From: Trichobilharzia regenti
Lineage: Eukaryota > Platyhelminthes > Trematoda > Strigeidida > Schistosomatidae
Assembly (NCBI GenBank): GCA_944472135.2
Contig: OX235270.1
Coordinates: forward strand, 82,779,168 to 82,843,167
DNA length: 64,000 bases
Reading direction: 5' to 3'
A program made the position numbers and the translations under genes. Positions 21,700 to 32,770 of this stretch are shown here, piece after piece (position 1 is the stretch's first letter; the number at the start of each line of letters is the position of its first letter). Under the pieces are notes generated by a model. It worked only from the letters and a program-made list of their open reading frames with translations. It had not been told where the DNA came from and made no database searches.

Positions 21700-22270
21700 G
21701 TATGGTGGATAGTGTGAATAAATACACCAAAGGCTACACAAAAGAACCACACTCAATTTCTAACCTCTAAAAGCTTTTTTATGTGAATCTGCGATCCAAT
21801 AGAGACACGTTGTCAGAAATATCAAAAAGCCAGTTGTTGAATCACTAATTCTCAGTTCACCTACTTCTCAGCTCAAATTCAACTAAATTTCTCTGCAAAA
21901 CAAATGATTCGAATGTATATTCATCATTGTGTATCCACCAATTCAAGTATTCCCGTAAAGATAGTGATGTAGACCATATTCAGTGCTTCGTATCCAAACA
22001 TATCATTGAACATTCACCCTTACGGTCTACAAAAGGGAAAAAGGATTCTCAGTCAGACCAATTCTCGAACACCTGATTGACTCTCAACACCAAGCGAATC
22101 AGAAAATCAACTTCACAGTCATCTACAGAGTAGGCGGAAATCTCAAAGAAGGAATACAAATGAAACTTCTTCAAATCTCAGAATCTATGGTGATTTATAT
22201 GTCACACCATGCATTTTGCATACAGGAGAAGTTTCTTCAGTTACTCATCCCACAATCGACCTAATTTCTC
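21700..22270 (+). pseudogene. Penelope-like element remnant, GIY-YIG endonuclease region
   Basis: With frameshifts the plus strand encodes an FVSKHIIEHSP-like helix, then an EHLIDSQHQ segment and NFTVIYRVGG, the same order as in the C-terminal GIY-YIG endonuclease of Penelope-like elements and in the copies at 31870 and 36500. Penelope-like elements use this domain to nick DNA for reverse transcription. Several stops and frame changes make it non-functional. The 3' sequence to about 22450 may be its non-coding tail. Confidence 0.65.
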
Positions 22271-22570
22271 TTAAAAACATTTGATGCATTATATTTCGTT
22301 GTTGTTCGGATCTTCATAAAGAGTGGTGCCATTTTTTCTTCATCCCCGTATTCACATTTCTACTCTTAATGACACTGATTTTAACTGGACGCTCTTTCAA
22401 TTTTAGTTGAGTTATACTCAATCCTGTCAAATATGTCACCTCATTTGATCTACTTATTTAATTTTACTTTAGTTTATATGCGATAAACGCTTTCCGGTTT
22501 GCGCAATTGATATGTAGAACCTACAGTTTTAATGATACCTCACCGGAAACATACCTTTTGTTGCTATGAT

Positions 22571-23150
22571 AGTGTTATTATTATTGCTCCCTTGGGTTCC
22601 TAGTGGAACATAGGGCTTCAACTGCACGTCTTCATTCGCTTATGTCTTCTCCTGTACTTTTCACCTATATCCATGTTAGCCCATACTGTTTCAACTCCTC
22701 TTCACACGATCTCCTCCATGTCACTCTTGGACGTCCCACTCGCCGGTTCCCTTTCGGGTTCCACTCGAGCGATGGCCTGACACGCGATGTCACCAGCCGG
22801 CCTCCTCAGCGAGTGTCCAATCCATCCATCTCCACTTTCTCCTGCATATTTGTTCGGCGATTGGTTCTTGCTTTGTTTGTTCCCATAGTTCCTTGTCGGT
22901 GATTCTATCCCGCCCAGCCATCTGATCTTCAGCATAGAGCCAGAGAAGACAGTTGTTGATAAAGGTCTGGTCTGAAACAGGCTGTTGGAAATATTCTTTG
23001 TGACCCGCCCGCCAAGTTTATGATCCGTATAGAAGAACTGACTGACTCGACGTTTGTATTGAAAATCCGAATTTTGTTGTAGATGCTGAATGACGAAGAT
23101 TTCCAGATTGATTTCAGGTTGATGAATGTGTTTCTCGCCTTCACGATTCT
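22571..23150 (-). pseudogene. RTE-like LINE, 3' end
   Basis: The minus strand encodes KARNTFINLKSIWKSSS, KIRIFNTNV, then with a frameshift LKIRWLGG and HSLRRPAGDIACQA, which is the region after the RT domain of RTE/SR2-type LINEs. It ends with the tail CCTATGTTCCACTAGGAACCC and a short (AAT)n run, the usual 3' end of this clade. It is 5'-truncated and broken. A sister copy lies at 63356-64000. Confidence 0.82.
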
Positions 23151-23173
23151 CGATTTAGCACAGTTTCACTAAA

Positions 23174-23430
23174 CTCCTCATGAGGATTCGTGGTGTGTGG
23201 AATCAGTCAAAATATTATGACTCTGTTTGGACTTCAATGAATGCAGATAGCGATGAAGTTAATGAAAGTCGAAGTCCATATCCCATCCGCAGTTGGTCTG
23301 TGTGATTACACAAGGAGTTGAATCGAGGAACCTCAGGTTGAAATGTGAGTACGTAACTATTTAGTCGTTGGATCATAATTATGACTGATGTAAACTAGCA
23401 AAGTGCTTATGTCGATAAACTGAATTGTTC
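23174..23430. repeat. Dispersed repeat R1, copy 1
   Basis: Begins CCTCATGAGGATTCGTGG and contains GTGGAATCAGTCAAAATATT; it matches 32506-32770 over about 260 bp with few differences. An AGTTGAATCGAGGAACC word resembles a damaged B box, so it may be another SINE family. Confidence 0.75.
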
Positions 23431-24264
23431 AAACAGATCTCTACACATATAGAAAACTCTACTTCACTACACGTGAATTCAGCTGATCAGTCCCAAAGAT
23501 AGAAAAAAACGTAAACACATCATCAATCTATTCTTCGTTAATAATACTGACCTTGTTCTACAATAAGATGTTGATTTAAACTTCTCTTGAGATATTAGTA
23601 ATCCTTCACAATTAAGGAGAACAAAGTAGAATATTTTACATAATCTTCTTACTACTTGCGAGTAGGCGAATTTTCAAAATAAATTTGTATTGTGCTAAAA
23701 CCAAACACCAGAATGTGCGTTAATGATGGCTACGTTAAAGAAAGATTTTTTTTGATGAAACACACAGTCTAATAACGGCTTGAATGAGTTCGGGATATTT
23801 TACAAGAAAGAAGCCTTAAAGTATTCAACAAGTAAAACAATGAAATACTCAAATGAGGATAAGGAGCGTCAATGAGGTCAATAAACCCCTCAGCCTATTT
23901 ATTCCAAATGTAAACGTCATTAAGAGAGGAGAAAAACAGTCTCCTGTGAAAGTCTCCACATATAAATGAATCCATTTATTAAAAATTTCACCATAGTTTC
24001 GCTGGTATTTTATGTATCCAACGTGTAAACTGTTTGTGACAAGAGAACTTTTATTTGAAGAATCCGAGGTCAGCAATGGGGTAAAACAACCACTCCTATT
24101 TTACTTTCGGCAGTTGTTGTTTTTCATTCATTGGGAAATACAACAACCTTTATTTTAATGAATATCATATGCTCAATGCCCAAATTTTTTCAGACTGTTA
24201 AAAGTGAACTTGGTTTGGATATATAAAACATAAATATTGTTAATGACGATTATTCTATATATAT
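23431..24264. other. Intergenic, nothing recognised
   Basis: AT-rich sequence; the open frames on the minus strand (23849-24076) have no recognisable motif. Confidence 0.4.
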
Positions 24265-24458
24265 GTGCGTCGGTGGCACAGCGGTTAGGACTCTCACCAA
24301 CCATGCACATGGTCCGGGGTTCGATCCCCTACCGAAGCACACTTGATATCAATTGGTTGACCTGCAAAATTTAGGCTACCGCTATCACATGCTGAAGATA
24401 CCATACTTGTACTAAAAATACGATGTGGAATCAAGCTATAATCAAAAATTATGCATAT
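24265..24458 (+). repeat. tRNA-derived SINE, family A, well preserved head
   Basis: The head contains an A box (GGCACAGCGGTTAGGAC) and a perfect B box (GGGTTCGATCCCC at 24317-24329). TGCGTCGGT at the start can pair with ACCGAAGCA at its end with one mismatch, as in a tRNA acceptor stem. The anticodon arm does not form a normal 7-base loop, so this is a SINE head rather than a tRNA gene. Body and A-rich end match 20654-20855. Confidence 0.78.
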
Positions 24459-24979
24459 TATTTTTGAAGGATTTATCGAAATGAATATTATTTGTTCAAA
24501 TTTTCGTTTGTCCTTCGTACTATTTTGATGATTTAGTGTTGAAACACATTGTTTAAATGTCGTTGAGTTTTCGTACAGTTAAAAATTTAATTATTCCTTT
24601 GAAATATTTCAGAGGCATAGTAATTCTACCATACAGTAAACTTGCTTGATAAAAGCGCACAATATTATGTACTGTTGATGCTTCGAGCACAATTTACTGA
24701 CCATAGTTACATCGCTGAGGGCTTTTATCAAATATTATACTCTATCATACTGCCCAAGTTTTATTCTTATATTGTTAAATTACCAGTAGTTATGAGAGAT
24801 ATTTATATGACGACTAGCATAATACTTTTTATCATATATTTATAAGCCTAATTCAATAAAGGACCAGAATAATCATACTGTTTAATTATGGCAAATGCAT
24901 CTTTTTCAAAAGGTAATAAGATTTGCCTTATTGCACTCAATAGATTGCTCAGTATCACTCATATTTTAAATTTATTATC
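24459..24979. other. Intergenic, with a short piece of a dispersed repeat
   Basis: No gene. The words TATTATACTCTATCATACTGCCCAAGTTTTA at about 24730-24765 recur in diverged form near 30145-30180 and, inverted, near 28225-28250. Confidence 0.45.
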
Positions 24980-25275
24980 TTATTATTATTACTTTGGGTT
25001 CCGAGTGGAACATATGGTTTCAACAGAACATCTTAATGAGTTGACATCAGTTCGAAAACCATTGGAAAACCTGTAGGGAGTACTGGACAGCTGTTTCGTC
25101 CTAGTTCGAGACTCTTCACAGTACGCATCCACCACAAGGGATCGAAACCAGGACCTTCTAGTTAGGCCAGCGAGCTCTTAGACCGTTAGGCCACTGGGAC
25201 CCTATCCAATGGCCAGCGCATGAATTCTAACTTCCAATTCATGACATAGCACGACCACTTCGCAATGTCCTCCTA
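24980..25275 (-). repeat. SINE family B copy with an RTE LINE-like 3' tail
   Basis: On the minus strand a tRNA-like head (CAGTGGCCTAACGGTC; B box GGTTTCGATCCC) at about 25130-25200 leads through the SINE-B body to a tail reading CATATGTTCCACTCGGAACCC followed by (TAA)n. This tail is nearly that of the RTE LINE ends at 22571 and 63356. Confidence 0.75.
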
Positions 25276-25289
25276 CCAGTAAAACAATA

Positions 25290-25440
25290 ATCCCTGCAAA
25301 AACCAGTACTTGGAAATTGATCTGATGCTCACTAGCTACTGCCTCTATTCAGGTAGTGACCCGGGGTTCTAATGGTAAACCATGACCAGTAGGGAACAGC
25401 AGGTTGAAGGTGAGGCAGTAACTCATTGAAGAAGACACTG
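25290..25440. repeat. Dispersed repeat R2, copy 1
   Basis: Shares with about 38080-38190 the order of words AATTGATCTGATGCTC, GTGAC, GGTAAACCATGACCAGT and AGGTTG-AGTGAGG. It may be the outer part of a SINE-B insertion. Confidence 0.45.
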
Positions 25441-26879
25441 ATCTATAAATTTTCTCCTTTATTTGAAAGTGACACAGGCTTGTCCAACCTTATTTCTATT
25501 TAGTTTCATTTATTTATGGTGAGGAAAGTATGTAAACGGTTTAATTATCGACTGGTCACTTGATCAGCTGCGAAATACAACTGATTTCATCTTTTTTCAG
25601 ACTCCAAGTCTTGGTGCTAACTATTGTTGGGAATGATCAAAGAAACTTTTCCTTTGGATAAACTATTATTTTTCATGTGCAATGTCAATTGAAGGAATAT
25701 TAATCAGGTTATCAAAGATAGTATTGGTAGCAATAGTAACTAACAGTGGAAGAATTACAACCAGCGTAGGAGTAAAGTTTGTAGTATTCAGAACGGGTTA
25801 CCATTTACCACAGAAAATTGCAATAGTTAAACAAATATATCTTAGTTCAGTAGACAACTGACCGCGTTTAAAAAAATTGTATGAACATTTGTTTTATTGA
25901 TATACAAATAGAGTTTAAGCAATGTGGTAGAGCATGATTACCTAATGGAACAGTTTTATTTGATATGGCCCACACTGTTGCAATATTAGTAAATAATAAT
26001 ATCAATAACAATAAAATAACAAATAACGCTGTATCACTGTGTGTTATGCGGAATACAGTCATTCTACTATTTAAAAAAAAACACATCAAAGCACACAAAG
26101 ATTGATTAATTTAAATCTCTGGAAATGATCATTTATTCCATTCACATTAATTAGCTCATATTAAAAAAAACAAACACTGACAATGTTGAATACTGAATGA
26201 AAGTAACATTTTCAGGTACTTACCACACACACATTTCTTTCTGATAGGATAGTGTTTACTAGTGAATAAAGTGTACAAATATTAAAATAAAGCTGAAATA
26301 TACAACTTTTTATACACTGAAAACAAATATTGTACACAAGTGGATTTCATGTGAAAATAATAAAACGTATCTAGTTGGTATAGTTATCAGTGCAATACTT
26401 GTTCACCAGTGTTCAACTTCCAGTTATTTTCAATAGTTTGTGCGTTACACTATTTTCGAACTTTATTGTCTAAAAGGAGGAGTCAATTGAGTTATGAGAC
26501 TAAGGACTAATTTATATTTTGTTTAGATAGTAATACGAAAACAGAATGTTTTATAATATGCGGTAGTCATTATGACTGTGTTTGAATAGAAATTTACTTA
26601 TTTAACTAAGAATAAGTTATCGAGTTCAAAGTTATAAATAATTAAGTGACTGATAGTTAAATTTGCAGGGTATGATGCTGTCAGGTATATTTTTAAAATG
26701 AGGTTGGTATACACTTTTTTATAGTGATTTCGAACACATTACCAAAGATGTTCTGCTGCCGGACCTAACTCCTACAAGTTTCACGTATCCTAGGTGCCTC
26801 AGTACTTGATGTGTACTTCGTTTATGAAGATTGTTTGTTGTTAAAAAAAAATTACAAGAATTGCTGCGTGCCAGGTATT
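25441..26879. other. Intergenic, nothing recognised
   Basis: About 1.4 kb of AT-rich sequence with no domain-bearing frame on either strand. The frame at 25868-26098 (minus) contains a hydrophobic segment but no supporting signals, and is probably chance. Confidence 0.4.
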
Positions 26880-27895
26880 TCACAACGGGGAACTCATGGG
26901 ATCCTTAGAAGTGAAGATGGGAGTAAGACAAGGCTGGCTGGCTGGCTGGCTGCCTACTATCTCCAATGATTTCCCTGATTTCGGTAGACTAGATAATGTG
27001 ACAGATAGTGAGAAACGAGAAGACAGGAGTAAAATCGGCCCACACAAAAAACTTGGAAGATCTTGATTTCGCCGATGATATATGTCTGATTTTCCACAAA
27101 CTGGAAGATATACAAGTGAAAAGCGACAAGTTGGCAGGAGAAGCGTCCAGAGAAGATAGGACTTCAGGTGAACATACAGAAAACAAAGGTGATTAAGATT
27201 CCTGGCCAACAGCAACAAAATCAGACAACAATCAGCGTAAATGGGAGAAATCTGAAAGATGCAACCTCCTTTACCTGACTACTGACCTGGGAAGCATCGT
27301 TTCAACTAAGGGCAGACGGAAGTGACGAGGATATCAAAGCAAGGATCGGGAAGGCAAGGTATGTTTTCATTTTTCTAAAGTCTGTGTGAAGATCAACAGC
27401 ACTCCTCAGCATGAAAAATAAAATGCGGATTTTCAGCTCTAATGTGACGCCATTGCTACTATGAGGATGAGAGACTTGGCACCGCGTCACGAAGGGCACT
27501 TCAAACAAACTACAGACTTTCATCAACATCTGTCTTTGATCAACACTCAAAATCAGATGGCCAGAAAAGATCAGTAACAGGCGCCTCTGGGAGCGAACCA
27601 ACCAGGAGCCGATTGTGTAACAAATATTCAAGGAGAAACAGAGGTAGACTGGCTATACCCTGAGAAAACAATCAAGTGACACAACACGCCAGGCCCTTGA
27701 GTGCAACCCAAATGGGAAGCGGCGAGTTGGTTTTCAGTGTGATGGTGACATGAAGGAGGTCATGTTTAGAGGAGATGAAAGCATATGGACAGACATGGAG
27801 TCAGGTGAAAACGTTGGCGGAGAAGCGAACGCAACGGAGACGTACGTCTGAAGCCCTATGTTTCTCCAGGAACTAAAGGAAACAATAATAATTCC
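26880..27895 (+). pseudogene. RTE-like LINE fragment, RT motif and downstream region
   Basis: The plus strand encodes VKMGVRQG, then LEDLDFADDICLI containing the FADD catalytic motif of the RT (about 27058-27092), then NGRNLKDATSFT, a SDEDIKARIGKAR segment, a MKNKMRIFSSNV segment, LKIRWPE-like and LEWNPNGKRRVG-like segments, all in the order of RTE/SR2-type LINEs. Several frameshifts and stops break it. It ends at CCTATGTTTCTCCAGGAAC and an AAT-rich tail. The endonuclease half is missing. Confidence 0.83.
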
Positions 27896-28224
27896 AAATG
27901 TCAACTGATTTTATTTTGATTAGTTTAACTTGTACTGTTTAGGGGATTATTAAGTAACCAACTGTTTTAAAAGACTTAAACAGTTGCAGTAGATTAAAAA
28001 GTAATCTATTTATAAAGTAATGCAACCTAGTACATATAAGTTCAATATAGCTAATATGATGATGCATACTACTGATTGAACAGACCAAAGGCAACTATTA
28101 GTGTTTCTTAGCTGGATAGAAGTGATCTCAGCCAGCTGAAGTCAGGTTTCCTGAATGTTTGAGGCAGAACTCATCAGTGATTGTTCACTGAAAGCCTGAT
28201 CTCACAGAAAGTAATTTTAAAAAT

Positions 28225-28900
28225 TGGGCACTGTGGCAGAATGTAATTCCATATTAGATAAGTTTATTTCAAATGTCATGCACTGATGCAGAATTGGTAA
28301 AGATAGGTTTATTTAAATGTCTATATAATCGGGCCAGAGGCTTAACTAATAAGTTAGAAGATTTAAATAATGAATTCAAACAAATAAAGAGTAACCACCC
28401 ACCAGAATTTATTCAAAAATGTATGAAGAACCATTGAAAAATAAGATTAGTAATGAAAATGATAAAAGTAATGTAGAATTTAAAACTTATGTAGTACTAC
28501 CGTATACGGAAGTAACAGCAGAAGCCTTACCTAGAATTATTCTCAATGAGGCTGGGATTAGAGTGGCATCTGAACTAACAACCAACTAACCAACCCTCTC
28601 GAAGATAAATTTTGTTGACTTAAGGAACCAGAAGATCTAATTTGGAAAAATAATACATTCAATAAATGACATATAGTGACTGTAAGGTCAGTTACATAGG
28701 TCAGTCAAACTGACAGATAAGGGTCAACTGGATTACTGGAACATTAAAGTTTAGCTAGATCTAGAGTGACTGACCCTGATATGCTAAATAACCTAGAAAG
28801 AATCTCGGCCATTACACTGTACTGCCTTGCATTCACTTCCATGTAATTATAAAATAGACTGGGACAGAGTGAAATTAACAAAAATTAATATAGTTAGGTA
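28225..28900 (+). pseudogene. Penelope-like element remnant, second lineage
   Basis: The plus strand encodes KVGLFKCLYNRARGLT, NEFKQIKSNHPPEFI, VLPY-like residues, a NEAGIRVASE segment, a DCKVSYIGQS GIY-YIG core (about 28680-28710) and finally CNYKIDWDRVKL. This is the tail of RT plus the GIY-YIG endonuclease of a Penelope-like element. Sequence and spacing differ from the copies at 21700, 31001 and 36235, so it belongs to another family. Frameshifts and stops are frequent. Confidence 0.75.
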
Positions 28901-29970
28901 GAGAGAGATGGAGAGGTCAATCACTGAGTCTTTGCTTATCGATTCAACACCTCATACGTGCAGTTGAAATGATGCGACGCTTATATGTGGGAAATATGGA
29001 AAGTGGGAACAAACAATAAGGGGAAGAGAGAGAAAATTATGTATGAGGCAAATTATGAAGCCGAGTGACTAAAGTGATATGATTATGAGCAATAATTTAT
29101 GCTCAAAATTTCATCCGCTTATTAAAACTGCATCCATGTGAGATATCTAAAATAAACCTACCTAGTAAGCCTAGAGAACTTGAGCGAATTATTAATATAT
29201 GTTGAATCAATTTTATCATTTGCAAGTTATATAAGTTTTAGGTAAAAATCATTGTTCAGTAGAAACAAGAATTTTCAGTACCTTATGATTTTCACCAGTG
29301 AATTACAGCTAACTGAATAAGATGTTGAAACCACTACCAAAGGCCATCCAGATAAACTTATGAAACACGGATTAAGTTTGCTTCTAACCAATTAATTTTT
29401 AAATAGTGCCAACTTTAAGTGAAATCAGTAAACTGATAGTAGTGACATGGTATGGTAATCGAAAAAAGAGACATTTCGTTTTGCTAAGTAAAATGATTCC
29501 ATCTCCTTTATAATTAATTACACACGCGTTCGCGCATAATTATACACAGGTGGATAGGTGCATTGATAGTAATCACAGGTATACATTCAATGGGTTCTAC
29601 GCAGTATTATCGTCCACTGTTTTTAGTAAACGTTTCGTTTTAGTTGCTCTGCTAATTTTACGTACTTTTTGGTCTAATCTTGTGTTTATCTAAGATATTT
29701 GTCTACAAAAGACCTTTAAAATATAGTATGTTCTTTTTTTTAAAGAAAGAAGCTTATTCACATGGACATTTCATCTCATAATTCAAGCTTGTAAACGATA
29801 AATGTAGTTATAATTATATGTTGTTTAAGAAATCAATATATAAATGTGTTATTAAATATTCAGTCGGAATTTGAGAAACATTCAATTAAGCCTGCTGATT
29901 TCATGAACAGCATATACACCTATTATTAATTTTCCATTATGGATAAGATTTTATTTTCATAAATCACGTA
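28901..29970. other. Intergenic, nothing recognised
   Basis: AT-rich. A word GATATGATTATGAGCAATAATTT near 29075 repeats an arm of the inverted repeat at 29971-30137, otherwise no structure was found. Confidence 0.4.
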
Positions 29971-30137
29971 GTGTTATATAGTAATATTAACTGATGACGT
30001 TTCTAGGACAAATTATCACTCATAATCATATCAAGTCACTCACGCAACCTTTTGCTTCATTTATACACATGATTTGATATGATTGTGAGTAATAATTTTT
30101 GCTCGTAACATCATCAGTTAGTATTACAGTACAACAC
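29971..30137. repeat. Foldback (MITE-like) inverted repeat
   Basis: The left arm from GTGTTATATAGTAATATTAACTG to ATCACTCATAATCATATC and the right arm from GATATGATTGTGAGTAAT to ATCAGTTAGTATTACAGTACAACAC are reverse complements with few mismatches, separated by about 35 bp. An arm-like piece recurs near 29075. No coding capacity. Confidence 0.7.
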
Positions 30138-30278
30138 TGTGGAGTTATACTCTACCACAGTGCCCAAGTTTTACGCCTATATTACTATTTTTCCTGTTGA
30201 CTGATATGCTCGAAATGTTCGGCTTTTGTTGACATGTAGGCTTCGGCATCGTCCACGGATTAAAGCTGATGTTATGTA

Positions 30279-30353
30279 GTGGATAGTGACTAGCATGTCA
30301 ACCTAGAATAAGCATTTTTGCCTATCCAGGACTCATCATCTGGATGCATATGC
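30279..30353 (-). ncRNA. Degenerate hammerhead ribozyme-like motif, left arm
   Basis: On the minus strand: CATCCAG, then ATGATGA where the consensus core is CTGATGA, then the stem-II strand GTCCTGGATAGGC and AAAATGC where the consensus is GAAA. The stem arrangement of the schistosome Sm-alpha ribozyme is recognisable, but C3 of the core is A and the GAAA is altered, so cleavage is unlikely. Confidence 0.5.
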
Positions 30354-30475
30354 AATCCCCAGGGTGTGATAGTGTCCCCACCAAAACTCAAACCCAATAC
30401 TTTCCCTTGCAAATCCTTGGAGGTGGCTCTCGTGGCCTAAGTTGTCTGGTGGATAACACCAGCACACTGGGGGAT

Positions 30476-30549
30476 GAAGATACATCCGGTGAAGAGTCCT
30501 AAATAGGACGAAGTGCATGTCATGGATTCCACTGCTAGTCACCATCCAC
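30476..30549 (+). ncRNA. Degenerate hammerhead ribozyme-like motif, right arm
   Basis: TACATCCGG, then TGAAGAGTCC, loop TAAATA, GGACGAAG, then TGCATGTCATGGATTCCACTGC. Stem II (GTCC/GGAC) and the downstream GGATTCCACTGC strand are intact, but the CTGATGA core and the GAAA are damaged. Confidence 0.5.
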
Positions 30550-31000
30550 TAAATAACGCCACTAGATACAACTAATAAACATTTCTCCTATGAATATCAA
30601 TTATCCATTATGCAGCAGAAGAGAAAAGTCTTTGTACGATGAACTGTACCTTAAGTTCTTCTAATCAAACGTTCTGAAATGTTTATAGTAAAAGTATCAA
30701 AGATTATTTTGAGATACAAGTCTGTAAGTGATGCCGTTGGTGATGATCAAAGGTGGAATGTAATTCTGAACGACTTGAACCAGTGGCCTCTGGCGCTCTG
30801 CGAAACTTGACTGTTAATTAGGTCATCGTTTCATCTCTGTAATCAAAAATTTAAAAAAAATAAAAATAAATCGCTATTCCCATAAGGGAAAATGTTAGAG
30901 AACTTTGAATTACTTTTGAATTTCTATTCACTCCAGTGGATAAATGTTAACTTAGTGTTATTAATAAAGTCAATGAGTCCGTTCAAAGTTGTCAAAAGCA
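30550..31000. other. Intergenic, nothing recognised
   Basis: Only an A-rich stretch near 30840-30870. No gene on either strand. Confidence 0.4.
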
Positions 31001-32170
31001 TTAATTGAATGACAAAGTTTTTGAAGCTTTGTGTGTGTAAATACATTTTACAACATTGACAACAGCAATTATGAAAGAGAGCTGAACATTTAGGGTTAAT
31101 TTCAATAGGAGTCCCTTCAAACAGTAAGTAGACACTCCCTTTGAATAAATATGCTCCCATTTGTAGCATATTACTTCAGTTAAAGGAACGCTTGTAATCA
31201 ATGAGACCAGATCTAGTGAGAGCACGATGCACCCCATAATTCAAAATTCTGTTACAATAATGAAATACATAGACAGAGGGATGATATGGCTATAGGCTTT
31301 CCACTAGGCCTATTGCTTGAAGATTTCTTCATGTCGGAATCCAAAAATGCATCAACAAAAGAAGTGACTGATATATTTAGATTTCATTAGAGATATGTGG
31401 ACGACGCTTTTGTTATCTCCGATAATGAAGAGAATATAGCAGATATTCTAGTTTTTTGTTTTTTCAGCATTTGTGCCCTGCATTCCAGAAGCAGTTTATC
31501 TCAAAAAATATCCTTTCTGGATGTTCAATCCACCAAATGATGATAAGATGAAACACTGAAAATATTTAACTATGGAAAGCTGACATGGAACGGACAACTC
31601 TTAAAATTTCACGGTTGGGTGTCTTCACACAGTGGACAAAACCCAATCCGCTCACCAAACCACAGAATCCGCAACACCTATAAGGCTGACACTATGAAAG
31701 AGACACTAAACACCGGCAAAAGAAGTACCATTGAGAATGGCTACCAGGGACGCTTCTTTGCAAAATTATGAAGCTCACACTACTAAAACTGAATATATGT
31801 TCTGCCTCAGCCCGCAAAGAAACTCCTCAGTATTAATCTATGGTCCAATAGGGACTCATCATCAGAAATCATTAGTTCAATTCATTGAGAGAAACCTCTT
31901 TCCCAGCTCAACTTCGATTCATTTTCTCTACAAAACAAATGATTCAAATATATATGCGGAAGAATGGTTACGAATCCTCCCCTTATCATTGTGTATCTAT
32001 CAAGTGAAACACTTCTGTGGATCTAGTTATGTCTGCTGTATTCCACACGTGTTGTCCAAATACATCGTCGAACATTCACCCTTATGGTATACAAAAGAGA
32101 AAAATGATCCCCGCAAAGATTAGCTCTTGAACAAACGATATACTCTGGACGCCAAGCAAACCGGAATAGG
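31001..32170 (+). pseudogene. Penelope-like element with inverted 5' part (RT and GIY-YIG)
   Basis: The plus strand from about 31256 encodes DRGMAMAIGFPLG (RT motif of the GVAMGSPLGP type), RYVDDAFVISDN with the catalytic YVDD at 31393-31404, then CIYQVKHFCGSSYV and LSKYIVEHSPLW, the GIY-YIG endonuclease (about 31985-32085). Stops and frameshifts are present. Just left, 31237-31001 on the minus strand encodes LDLVSLITSVPLTEV ... TLNVQLSF, which in this family directly precedes the DGVAMG block. The upstream part is therefore inverted relative to the downstream part at a junction of about 20 bp. Confidence 0.75.
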
Positions 32171-32505
32171 CAGAAATCTGTGTTAATGTCAAGTGAAATA
32201 TAAAGATAGAGAATATAAGAGCAGTAATAATGATATTAATCAACCTTTATTGTTTATATTTACAAATATAAACTCGAGGAATCCAGTAACTCTAGACAAC
32301 CGTTTCGTATGATCCTTTCACTCATCAACACTACTCATGTTGATCTACATTCGTCTTTGAAACCAACCAATTCTCAACAAACAATTCACTTCAAAACGTT
32401 TCTATAGTCAAATTTAAAACAATTAGTTCCCTTTATTAATTTAGATAAAGCAATAAGAAGACGTAATTTGTCATGTAGTCTGTTGCCGTGACTTCTTTTA
32501 AGTCC
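32171..32505. other. Probable 3' tail of the Penelope-like copy
   Basis: Non-coding. The segment with CTACTCATGTTGATC and AACCAATTCTCAAC has no match that I can place; assignment to the preceding element is by adjacency only. Confidence 0.3.
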
Positions 32506-32770
32506 TCATGAGGATTCGTGGTGTGTGGAATCAGTCAAAATATTATGACTCTGTTTGGACATCAATGAATGCAGATAGCAATACAGTTAATGAAAGTCGA
32601 AGTCCATACCCCACCTGCAATCGGTATCTGTGATTCCACAAGGAGTCGAATCTAGGAACCTTAGGTTACACTGCAAGTATGTAATTATTTAGCCATTGGA
32701 TCATAATTATGAGTGATGTAAATTAGCAAAGTGCTTATGGTGACGAAGTGAATTGTTCGAACAGATCTAA
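32506..32770. repeat. Dispersed repeat R1, copy 2
   Basis: Matches 23174-23430 in the same orientation: CCTCATGAGGATTCGTGG, GTGGAATCAGTC, AAAGTCGAAGTCCATA, GGATCATAATTATGA, AAATTAGCAAAGTGC. Differences are single substitutions and small indels. Confidence 0.75.

Larger units (their letters stand above)
30279..30549. repeat. Inverted pair of Sm-alpha-like SINEs with hammerhead-like ends
   Basis: Two tRNA-headed elements lie head to head around 30410-30450. The left one reads on the minus strand (B-box-like GGGTTTGAGTTTTGG at about 30383-30397, tail to 30279), the right one on the plus strand. Both end in the Sm-alpha-like tail that finishes TAGTCACCATCCAC or a variant. Both tails carry hammerhead-like segments, annotated separately. 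Confidence 0.7.

Noticed and set aside
24265..24340. A functional tRNA gene
   Set aside because: A and B boxes and an acceptor-like stem are present, but the anticodon arm does not fold correctly and the SINE body follows; a second copy at 20654 has the same body.
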